This document shows, one piece after another, positions 49,065-58,253 of a DNA stretch of 64,000 bases. Location of the stretch: contig NC_081185.1 of NCBI RefSeq assembly GCF_029867415.1, positions 73,691,553 to 73,755,552 of the forward strand, read 5' to 3'. The notes below the pieces were generated by a model. The model made no database searches. It saw only the letters and a list, made by a program, of their open reading frames with translations, and was not told the origin of the DNA. The translations under genes were made by a program, and so were the position numbers. Within the stretch, counting starts at the first letter, position 1. Each line of letters starts with the position of its first letter. This DNA comes from Vicia villosa (taxonomy: Eukaryota > Streptophyta > Magnoliopsida > Fabales > Fabaceae).

Positions 49065-50176
49065 TTACAAATTTGTCTTGTATCTCCTTAATTTTTCTTG
49101 AATTTTCTTTGATTGTAATTGTTCATCTATTCTTTTAAAATGAATTTCTTTATTAATAAAATTAATTTGTTTTCTTTTTATATCTATTTGATTTACATGG
49201 GATATGCTTTTTTCTTTAATGGAATTAAGATCCCTAATTTTTTGTGGATTTAAAAATTCAAATTTAATTGTTCTTCCTAAAGCATTTGTGGTTATTGCGA
49301 TATCACTGACCGTAAAAGGATATAATAATGTTAGAAAGGATGTTCCTAGTATAATAGTTTCATGAATATTTTTTACTAATAAAAATGAAGTTTTATAACA
49401 GATTTGATCTTTGCAGATCTTAGCGTTAGATAATTTATAAGAAACTTGTAATTTACTACCATTTGCTCCCCGCAATGATTCTTTTGTTTTTCATAATATT
49501 GAGTCGGGATTAATCCTTCTTGAATACAATTTAAATCTGCTCCAGAATCAATTAACGCAATTAATTCATAAGTTTGATTCTGAACAACTAATTGGACTCT
49601 TGTATACCATTTATGGGATATAATCCTAGCAATATTATCTATGTAATTCTCAGAATTATTAGTATCTGATATTGAAGGACTCTCAGTTGGTCTACTCTTC
49701 CGTTCTTGACTAATAATAAATTTTCCTTGTAGCTCTAGGAATTTTAATTTTAAATTATCTCCATGTTCTTTTAGATATCTAATTTCAGTCTTTAATATTT
49801 TTATTTTGTTATTTAAATTGTTAATAGTAACTGTTTTAGGTAGTTCAAACATTTTCATAATATATTTAAATTCTATTTTATGAATGTCATTTTTATGAAC
49901 ATCATTATCATTAATAATATCTTTTATCTGACGCATGAAAGCTTTTTTACTTTTAGAGTCTTGCATTTTATCTAATATGGTGATTAATATATTAGCTTGA
50001 TTATTTGTTAGGACATTAATTCTTTTTGAACAATTGTTACAACTACAAAAATTTAACCCAAAACATTCATCAGAGTCAGAGGCCGACTCTTCTGAATTGT
50101 TTAATTGATTAACATCATCATATGCGGATTCATAAGCTGATTCTTCAGAAGACGAAGAATCCCCATTGTTTAACAT
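49065..50176 (-). pseudogene. Pararetrovirus-like coiled-coil linker and aspartic protease
   Basis: 50176-49376 begins with an acidic region and a CCN-type Cys cluster (CFGLNFCSCNNCSKR). A likely coiled coil follows (NNLNNKIKILKTEIRYLKEH). Then comes a retroviral-type protease with an intact LIDSGADLNC active site (near 49517-49561). A frame shift joins it to 49475-49065 (ILGTSFLTLLYPF, the second conserved protease block). Confidence 0.8.
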
Positions 50177-50226
50177 AATATTTTCTAGAGTGCTAATAAG
50201 ACTTTCTTTTAATTCATCAGAAATAT

Positions 50227-51405
50227 CTAAATTACTGATTTGATTGATTTTTCTTTAACATTACATTTATTAGAGTAATGACCAAAACGACCACATTTAA
50301 AATATTTTATATCTTTATATTTTTTAAGAGATTTCTTAAAAATTCTTTTATTGTGTGTTTTCTTACCATAATTTCTTTTATAAGGCTTGTTATAAAATTC
50401 TTGATTATCTTTTTTATAATGTTTTTTATGGTAATGAGAGCTTTTTCTTTTATAACTAACTCGCTTTTTACCTTTGGGGTTACTGGGAGCCCTTATAGGG
50501 GCAACTCCATATTGTTCACAAAATGTTTCCATTTTGCGCTTACTATTCATTTTTTCATTTTTTATTTTATTTTGTATTTTATAGTCAGTACATATTTGTA
50601 TACATGTTTATATTATATAATTGGAAATTTCTCCCATAGACAAAGAATTGTAGGGAACAATCCCATTATAGTTTTGTTTAATATTGGTTTTGACCTTTTC
50701 AGCGAATAATCTAGGTAGGCCACTAATAAATCTTTCTTTCCAATAATTTGCCGCTCCATCAGATCTAAGGCAGAGTTTAGAAAGAAACATGTCTTTATAG
50801 CAACGATAATCAGACATGGTAGGGCAATAAAGGTTCATTAATTGATCAAAGGCTCTTTGTTGAAGTTTTAAAGGTGCTCCTACAAAGAACTTAGTAATTG
50901 CGTAAAGGAGAGTTGTAACACAATTTTCTTCATTATTTTTTCCTTTTACTTCCATATCAATTTTTAAATTATCATTTGAGGCAATGATGTTATCCCATCA
51001 ACCTTTTAATTGACCAGTAAAGCCCATGACTATCATGTCTTTGGTCTTCTTATCGCTATTTCTTCTAATTTTAAAAGCTATAGCAGCCATTGTCATTTGT
51101 TGAATGGTATCCAGAATTTGTTGTTTTGAAGCACCATCTATATTCCATTCAACTATAGATTCGCCAGAGTAGCTATCTCCTACAAAGCTACTTCTTTCTT
51201 CAAATTGCAAGTCAGCAAATGAAGGTCTAGGATAATAATTTCTAGTTTTTGGCCTTGGGCCTCTAATCTCTAGTTTGTTTAATGTACTATTACTTTCTCC
51301 TTCGTGAGAAAGGGTGTGTAACGTGGATATTGATCCTAAATTTAAACCATTTAATCTTTTAATTAATTCATTAATTTTCTCATCAGACTCTTGTCCTAGC
51401 AACAT
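50227..51405 (-). pseudogene. Pararetrovirus-like capsid region with altered zinc knuckle
   Basis: 51405-50998 and 50955-50608 carry the capsid core (WNIDGASKQQILDTIQQMTM, MGFTGQLKG, LNLYCPTMSDYRCYKDMF-like). They are divided by an in-frame stop at 50998-51000. 50550-50227 is a lysine-rich tail with a knuckle YFKCGRFGHYSNKC: the first Cys of the C-x2-C-x4-H-x4-C motif is Tyr, which one base change would explain. Confidence 0.75.
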
Positions 51406-51409
51406 ATAC

Positions 51410-52216
51410 CTTGTAGTTTTTCTTTTGAGGGAATATCATAATGATATATGGGTCTAGTAGGATCAAGTGTGTGGGAAGGTATATAAGCAGTATGAGGAAT
51501 AGACTCCTCAATTCTTTCTAATTGTTTTGACATAGTACTTAAAATTTGGTTGGTAAAGTTAAGTTGACTATGAACGTTATTAATATCTTTTCTAGTTTCA
51601 TCGGGACATATAATGGTTTTAAAAGGAGATGCTTCTATCTCAACATTTTCTTTAGGTGGTGTTATTTTAATAGCTTATAAAGGTGGATGTATAGAGCTAA
51701 CAGTTTCTTTTTTAATTATTTTCCACTGAGTAGTAATTCTAGTGTTAACATCTAAAAACATCTTATTAGCGTATGGATTTTTAATTTTTTTCTTCTAAAC
51801 ACTGTAATTTAAACCAAGTAAAGAAATGTGTATTAATTTCATGATAACTTAAGAATTCATAAATTTTTTCTAAATTAATATAATTTTGTTAATGTTTTAT
51901 CAAAAGAAGAGAAATACCAATCTCTCTTTTCTTTATTATAATCTGAGTTAAACTCATTTCTAATCCATGTTTTATCTATAATAAATGGATTTTCTCTAGT
52001 TAAGGTACCTAAAACCTGTGAAGCAGTAGGTGAAGGTGATCTAAAGGTTTCTTCTTCATAAATTGGGATAGGAACATCAGGATTGAAATCCACACCAGCT
52101 AGATTAATTCTAATGGTGGAATCGGTTGATCGTCTAGCAGCTGAAGGCCTAGCGCTAGAGAAGGTACTTGAAACAACTGGATCGAAATCATCAAATGAAA
52201 TCAATGAAGTCGCCAT
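51410..52216 (-). pseudogene. N-terminal part of the pararetrovirus-like ORF
   Basis: The ATG at 52216 opens MATSLISFDDFDPV and continues to about 51875 (IRINLAGVDFNPDVPIPIYE). Related sequence follows in other frames down to 51410. The function is not recognised; it lies where a movement-protein or capsid leader would be. The ATG overlaps the Ogre primer-site match TGGCGACT. Confidence 0.6.
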
Positions 52217-53345
52217 CGATTGTTTATTTAGCCCACGAAATGGGAAAGGAAAACTTCGAGTAAAACCTAAAGGGAAAAACAAACAAAGGTCTTACGACCC
52301 AGAGAAACAGGTAAGGGTGTCGGTTACGCAAAAAGAATGGGTTAGCACTCCTCACATCCGTCGTACTCGACGGAATCCGCTCTTGTTAGTCTAAATCTAA
52401 GGGTATTATCTAAAAATCTAACCTAAAACTAAAGGGAAACGCCCGAAGAAAGAAGAAAAAAGAAATGCAGGGAAAAGAAAGAAATATATACAAGATTGTG
52501 CTCGTTCAGGCCCCGCGACCTAATGTCTACGTATTATGATTAAGGAATCAGAGCAGCCGTAGTTCGGCTCAAAAGATTTTGTGTGTGTGATGTTAAACGT
52601 CGCATTCCACTGCTGCTCGACCTTTGGAGACTTACATAATTGTCGTGGAACAGAATTAACATGTGCTTAAAAAGAAAAGAAAACATACAAAGGTGAATAT
52701 AAACAAAAACAAGTAGCTAAAAAGGAAATACACAAGTTAATCATTTAATCAATTAATTAAAAATTAATTAAATTAATTAACCAAAATTAAGAAAAATCAA
52801 TTAATAATTTAATCGATTTTACTTAATAGAGATCAACTAATTAAATCAATATTTAACTAATTGTTTAAAAGATTAAAGTGTGAAATAAAATCAAATAAGA
52901 GAATAAAAACTAATTAAAATATATTTGTGGTTTTTAATAAGAAAAAGAAAATAAAATAAAAAACATGTTTTTGGTATTTTTAATATGAAACAAAAATATA
53001 ACTAAAAACGTAAACAAAATATTAAAACTAAAATAAAAAAACACAAACTAATGGGCTAAAGAAATAAAAACAAGTGGAGTCTCAAACAAAAGAAAATATT
53101 GGGCTGATAGGAGAAAGGCCCAAGGTCAAATTGAAGAACAAAGCTGGCAATGGGTGTGAATAAAATTCGCTGGGCTGGGCAGAGTGAAAGCAAGGAGTAA
53201 TTTCGTGGGCTTTAAAAATGCAACAAGCCCAATCAAGACAATCAAAAAAGTCAAAGGGAGTATACGGATTCGTAGGGGGTATGTGTGGAAAAGGGTGTTG
53301 GGCCTCCTAACCCAGCCCAAGTGAAGAAACAAAAACCTAATGACT
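52208..53345 (-). mobile_element. Ogre-like LTR D, 3' part only
   Basis: On the minus strand this is the last 1.1 kb of an Ogre-like LTR. It contains the TACGTAGACATTAGGTCGCG block (complement of about 52515-52540), the hairpin CCGTCG-AGTA-CGACGG (52358-52373) and the LTR terminus next to TGGCGACT (52208-52215). The upstream part of the LTR is missing: at 53346 a Harbinger-type end begins. It is more diverged than LTRs B, C and E. Confidence 0.75.
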
Positions 53346-53474
53346 AAGGGGCGTTTGTTTAGGTGATACAAAAAAGAATCCTGGGTATTTAATGCTGGAA
53401 TTAATTATTCCTCTATTTGGTACATAGAAATAAAAAAATAAACCTAGGAATAAATAATACCCAGGAAAGAGAGA

Positions 53475-54361
53475 GACACACGTTCTCTTCACGTTCTCCT
53501 CATTCTTATTCCTATGAGATAGATGTGAGAAAGTTTTGTTCTTAGGAACCATAAACCCATTATCTTCTATGCAAATACATTTCTACCCTTTGATTTACCG
53601 CCAACTCTTCCCTCTAAATCATTCTCCATGTTCAATAAATTGTGCTTTTTTTTGCTCAATATCTGATTGTCTTTCTTTCTTCCTTGGAGCTTTGAATTTC
53701 ACGATCTTATTCAAGGTATTATCTTAATCCTTTTTAATCTTTAATTTTCATTACAGATTTCACAATCAATTAGATTTTTGGTGCTTAGATGCCTTTTAGT
53801 GTGTTTATGTAGTTTTTGTGGTTGAAATACTTTATGAATAAACAACCTTTGAAGTTTGATCTGCAATATATAAGTGATTCCCATTTTTCTCAGCTATAGT
53901 TGAAATGATAGCTACATCTTAGTACTATAATGTTTGATTTATGGTATAATATCTGTTATGTTATTTTTGGTTTTGACTATTTATCTGTAAAAAATAATCA
54001 ATCATGATGACTCTGTTATATAAAATACAATGTATCATGATATAGTATAAGACTTTTAATTGATATGGATTAGAATCTTTTATGTGTTCCCTTTGTTTAG
54101 CTTTTAAGCAATTAGAACAAATTCTTAAATTTTGTCAAAAACATGTATTTATAACAGACACTTGAGTTTTACTAAAAAAATTATTTTTGACTTCCTATAT
54201 AAATTAGGAAACAACTTTTATTAGTATATCCAAAAATTCAAGAAAATTATTCTTAATAGAAACAAACAATATGCACCAAATATTTTTATGTCTGTCATAA
54301 TTGTTATTAGTACGTTAATTAATTCAATTCTGTTTTCAGATATTTTCTCATTTTTTGTATC
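53475..54361. other. 5' noncoding region of the Harbinger element
   Basis: Between the terminal repeats and the transposase ATG. It probably holds the promoter and leader. No confident TATA box or additional gene is seen. Confidence 0.5.
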
Positions 54362-55580
54362 ATGAAACAATTGATGGAAGTGCGTAAAAGAAAAAAAAGA
54401 ATCATATCAATGTTTATCATTTATATGGAGATGTTGAATTACTTTATGTTGATGACAATTGTGTTATGTTACCTTGCTTTAAGTAAACGCTCAAAAAAGC
54501 GAAAAAGGTCATGGGATTGTTACGAAAGAAGTTTAATTAGAGAAGTTCATTTTTGTAGAATTATTTACACGAGTGATGTAGCATGTATTGAGAATACAAG
54601 GATGGATAGGGCTTCTTTTCATAAATTATGTGACATATTGAAAGCTACCGGTGGACTACTTCCTACTCGACATATGTGTGTTGAGGAGTTGGTGGCTATG
54701 TTTTTACACATTTTGGCACATCACGTTAAGAATAGAATGATTAGAAGAAAATTTGTGAGGTCCGGTGAAACAATAAGTAGGTATTTTATAAATGTACTAT
54801 TGGCAGTTTTGAGGTGTCACAAAGAATTGTTAAAACAACCTCAACCAATTTTGGAGAGCATCACAGATGAAAGATGGAAATATTTTAAGAATTGTTTAGG
54901 TGCTCTTGATGGAACTTACATCAAGGTGAATGTGCCTGAAGCAGACAAAAGTAGATACAAAACAAGGAAGGGTGAAATAGCTACAAATGTGTTAGGTGTA
55001 TGTTCACCTGACTTACAATTCATATGTGTTTTACTTGGTTGGGATGGATCAGCTGCTGACTCAAGAGTCCTTAGAGATGCTATTTCTCGACCAAATGGTT
55101 TAAAGGTTCCTCAAGGTATAATAGTATAAATTAGTATAAAAAACACATACGCATAATTTATGTATATTAAATCTATTTTTATTTATGATAGGTTTTTATT
55201 ATTTATGTGATGCTGGTTATATGAATGGAGAAGGATTTCTTACTCCTTATAGAGGACAACGGTATCACCTTAGTGAATGGAAGAATGGTTTACAACCATC
55301 TACCGCTAAAGAATTTTTCAACATGAAACACTCTTCTGCTAGAAATGTAATAGAAAGATGTTTTGGACTCTTGAAAGGACGTTGGGCTATATTGAGAGAG
55401 AAATCATTCTATCCTTTAAAGACACAAGGAAGAATAATAACTGCTTGTTGTCTTCTACATAATCATATTCGTAAAGAAATGGTTTTGGATCCTTTAGAAC
55501 GAAATTCCACATATGATGAGTTCTCTAATGAAATCATGGTTGGTGACATGATAACAACAGTGGAGCCAAGTACTCAATGA
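54362..55580 (+). CDS. PIF/Harbinger transposase (DDE_Tnp_4), two exons
   Basis: Cut-and-paste transposase of the HARBI1-like family. Exon 1 is 54362-55115, the intron 55116-55191 (GTATAA…GATAG, 76 bp) and exon 2 55192-55580; joined length 380 codons. An N-terminal helix-turn-helix-like region (MDRASFHKLCDIL…MCVEELVAMFLHILA) precedes the catalytic core. The catalytic triad is complete: Asp about 183 in CLGALDGTYIKV, Asp about 233 in GWDGSAADSRVL, and Glu about 306 in RNVIERCFGLLKGRW. Splicing joins VPQ to GFYYLCDAGY, as in relatives. No stop or frameshift is seen, so it may still be functional, although the first 45 residues are basic and hydrophobic and less typical. It works with the Myb-like protein downstream, which in this superfamily helps bind the element ends. 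Confidence 0.88.
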
Positions 55581-56443
55581 AGTCAATGGAGAGATAATTT
55601 TTCATTGGATATATTTAATAGGTGGAGAGGTGGAAATCAATGAAAACTTTAACGTTTGTTATTTGAAATTTCTATTTAGGTGTAATCTTTATTTTGAATG
55701 TACTGCTGACTTTTATTTTAAATTTTCATCAATCAAATTTATTTCTCTTTATGAGTTTTTTTATGTAAATCATGTATTTGTGATATGATTGAATTTATTT
55801 ATATGTTTACATCAATTTTGACATGCACACTTGTTGAGTTGTTGAATAGATGGACGGGTCCTTTGAAAATCAAAATGTAAAAAGCACGAAACGACAATGG
55901 ACTCCTGAAGAAGATGCATTATTAGTGCAAGGATTGTTGAAATTGGTGGATGATGGTTGGAAGGCTGATGCGGGCTCATTCAAACCCGGGTATACTAAAG
56001 TATTGGAGAAATATATTCACGACAAGTTTCCAAATTGCACAATAAAAGCTAATCCGCATATTGAATCAAGAGTGAAACGTCTTAAAACAAAATATTCTGC
56101 AATTAGAGGCATGTTGAGTCCAAGTGCTAATGGCTTCGGATGGGATGATACTCGAAAGATGATTGTAGTAGAGAAGGAGATTTATAGTCAATGGTGTAAG
56201 GTAATACATGCCATACTATTTTGACTTTTATCAGTTTATAATATATACAGTTTGTATTAAATTTATATTTCTAAACACTTTTTACTTCAATGCAGTCTCA
56301 CCCAACTGCAATTGGTTTGTATGGAAAACCATTTCCACACTTTAATGCCTTGGATATTGCATTTGGAAAAGATAATAAAATTTCTTCACCCACCTCCTAA
56401 CCTTCTTGCTCACCCCTGGTGAATTTACAACACTACCCCTTGT

Positions 56444-56652
56444 TTCGGAAGTTCATTTCCGAAAAGGTACTTTTTTTTGAAAAAAAGGTGTTTTCGGAAA
56501 TGTATCTCCGAAAACGTGTTTTTTTTTAATATAAAATATTGATTTCGGAGATGCATCTCCGAAATAAAGTTACATTTTTAGAAAATGTGGTGTTTCGGAA
56601 GTTCATCTCCGAACGCACCCCCCTTGGAGAAATTCGGAAATGAACTTCCGAA
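56444..56652. repeat. Left cluster of five 20-bp near-palindromes in the MULE
   Basis: Copies at 56444-56463, 56493-56512, 56544-56563, 56594-56613 and 56633-56652 fit TTCGGARRTKMAYYTCCGAA. Start-to-start spacing is 49, 51, 50 and 39. They sit between the left terminal repeat and the end of the PB1-like gene. Confidence 0.9.
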
Positions 56653-56746
56653 TTTATGTCTGGACAGAAGAAAAATGGAAAACAACAACGATTCGCTTTA
56701 TTTAATGAGCGGAAGATTACAACGATAATATTACTGAAAATTAAAG

Positions 56747-57118
56747 TTACATATTGTTCAACACGGGTAGGTGGGGATGAGTCAACATTTTGATTACGTC
56801 GTCCGCCGATCTTTGAAGTTTCGCGTCCAACTCGATCGGGCCTTTCGAAGAAAATCGGTCGAACGTTGTCCACAAAACCGCTAAATCTTCGTCGTTCTTG
56901 ATCTCAAAAGGTGTGAACTTAATGCCTCCCTCGTCGTTAAGCGATGGCGAGCGGTACTCGAGCTTGACAACCTTTCGATTCTCGGGATAACGCAAAAGCG
57001 CGTTGAGCGACGGTATCAACTCCGCAAACGGCGTGTCGCGCGAGAAGCGAAATTGGAACGGCATCGGGTAGCCGGTTTCAAAGTAGACGAATGCTAGGTG
57101 GGGGTAGGTTTGTGTCAT
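56747..57118 (-). CDS. PB1-like module of MuDR type, separate small gene
   Basis: 123 codons from the ATG at 57118. It resembles the N-terminal domain found in many plant MURA transposases: a start similar to LAFVYFETGYPMPFQFRFSR, then a basic RYPENRKVVKLEYRSP and an acidic NDEDLAVLWTTFDRFSSKG, the usual basic/acidic PB1-like pattern. Here it stands alone rather than fused to the transposase, whose own gene starts at 60230. An upstream in-frame ATG at 57196 is rejected as start because a TATA box (complement of 57159-57169) lies between the two. Two palindromes lie further upstream. PB1 domains mediate protein-protein contacts, so it may bind the transposase; that is inference. Confidence 0.65.
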   Translation of the reverse strand: MTQTYPHLAFVYFETGYPMPFQFRFSRDTPFAELIPSLNALLRYPENRKVVKLEYRSPSLNDEGGIKFTPFEIKNDEDLAVLWTTFDRFSSKGPIELDAKLQRSADDVIKMLTHPHLPVLNNM

Positions 57119-57158
57119 TTGTGTTTTGTGGTGTGAAGAGGATGAGGAAGAGTGTGTG

Positions 57159-57169
57159 GTATTTATAGA
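57159..57169 (-). promoter_or_regulatory. TATA box of the PB1-like gene
   Basis: CTATAAATACC on the minus strand, about 40 bases upstream of the ATG at 57118. It supports that ATG over the one at 57196. Confidence 0.6.
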
Positions 57170-57220
57170 CTTATTGGAGCATTGATGGCCCAACAAACCT
57201 TATCCTGCCTCAGGGGACAT

Positions 57221-57282
57221 TTCGGAAATGAACTTCCGAAAATAGGAGGCAGACAAGCATATTTCGGAAGTTCATTTCCGAT
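57221..57282. repeat. Two MULE near-palindromes upstream of the PB1-like gene
   Basis: Copies at 57221-57240 and 57263-57282 (last base pair of the second altered), 42 bases apart, about 50-110 bp upstream of the TATA box of the PB1-like gene and in the gap after the OTU frame. Confidence 0.85.
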
Positions 57283-57461
57283 TATGCAGAAACAGACATA
57301 AACTTTGCATTTTGTTGATTGCTTAGTGTGTTGTGTAAATTGAACAAAGATGACATAAAACATACTTATATTATATATGTATTGAATCGGTCCGATTTTA
57401 CATGATAAACAACAATACATACAAAAAATGATCGTTACAAACAAAAACGATCCGGAACGAA

Positions 57462-58253
57462 CTAAAATTCACCGAACCAATCGGTGGATCCTAAGTCCAA
57501 AATAGGCACGTCCTTCGACCGCTCTCTATTTTGCTTGCGCTCTTGGCTCATCATTTCTTCAAACTCCGCCATTCTTGAAACGAAAGGATCCGGCCAAGTC
57601 TCCGCCTCATTTGAACGATGTGCGGTCCATTGACAACAAGTAGCCGGTATAGGACACCCCGGTTTCAAAAACACTTGGACGAAGTGCCGCGATCGTAGAT
57701 ACCCGATGCATATGATCCGGCCCGACGAGTCTAATGGCGGTCGACTATGAAGTGGAAAGAAAGTCTCACTTAGTCCAAACATCGTTAAATCGACGCATAC
57801 AATATCATAGGCACTTGCTATTAGATGACCCATATCGGGGAATGACATCCACTTCGAGACCGGAGCGATACCGGTAAGTGATGGAACAAGTGAATCATGA
57901 ATTTTCGCAAACTTTTCTTGATTTTCATATAGTCGGCCGTAGATGTCCCGATACGAAGTCAACTCCGCAATGAGTTCCCGTCGGACTAAAGTGTGATTAT
58001 TTTCCCCTTTACCGAGCAAACCCGTAACGGCCCGATATCCACAATTGCCGTCGCCGCCAACATCAACGATGTTATCGATATATTTGTGCATAAAAAGTGG
58101 CATCTCATCAATGTAGACAATTGGTGATTTTTTGATCGGCGGTGTGCGAGGTGGCTTCGAAATACGGGCTCCTTTGTTACCACTACACTTAGACTTCGCT
58201 GTCTCATGAATTTCTGGGAACGATGCATCCACATGTTCAAAATAGGAAGGAGA
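57462..58253 (-). CDS. OTU-type cysteine protease region, in frame with the transposase
   Basis: OTU domains are cysteine proteases that usually cleave ubiquitin. The frame opens directly after the transposase TGA (58254-58256) and runs 263 codons. The catalytic Cys lies in GGDGNCGYRAV and the catalytic His in LRSRHFVQVFL, about 119 residues later, normal for the fold. An N-terminal basic/proline-rich stretch (KPPRTPPIKKSP) looks like a linker. There is no ATG near its start; the first lies about 50 codons in, close to the domain. That argues it was made as the C-terminus of a transposase-OTU fusion of about 920 residues. Transposase-linked protease domains (ULP, OTU) are known in plant MULEs. 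Whether the TGA is a mutation (CGA to TGA would be a CpG change) or is read through cannot be told from sequence. Confidence 0.8.
   Translation of the reverse strand, partial: SPSYFEHVDASFPEIHETAKSKCSGNKGARISKPPRTPPIKKSPIVYIDEMPLFMHKYIDNIVDVGGDGNCGYRAVTGLLGKGENNHTLVRRELIAELTSYRDIYGRLYENQEKFAKIHDSLVPSLTGIAPVSKWMSFPDMGHLIASAYDIVCVDLTMFGLSETFFPLHSRPPLDSSGRIICIGYLRSRHFVQVFLKPGCPIPATCCQWTAHRSNEAETWPDPFVSRMAEFEEMMSQERKQNRERSKDVPILDLGSTDWFGEF

Larger units (their letters stand above)
46880..52216 (-). pseudogene. Endogenous pararetrovirus-like polyprotein (Caulimoviridae), decayed
   Basis: Minus strand, order N-terminal region, capsid with zinc knuckle, aspartic protease, reverse transcriptase, RNase H, C-terminal region. 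This order, a capsid CCHC motif and an RT core with the caulimovirid HYEWNV block mark a plant pararetrovirus rather than a Ty3/gypsy element. No integrase is seen, as expected for this family. More than ten stops and frame breaks are spread along it, so it cannot encode a working polyprotein. No movement-protein domain was recognised. The left end fades into unassigned DNA near 46620-46880; the right end joins an Ogre LTR at 52208-52216. Genus is unresolved (petuvirus- or florendovirus-like integrants are the usual comparison). Confidence 0.75.

Noticed and set aside
57119..57196. Upstream ATG at 57196 as start of the PB1-like gene
   Set aside because: A TATA box lies between it and the ATG at 57118, so the transcript would not include it; the added residues are low-complexity.
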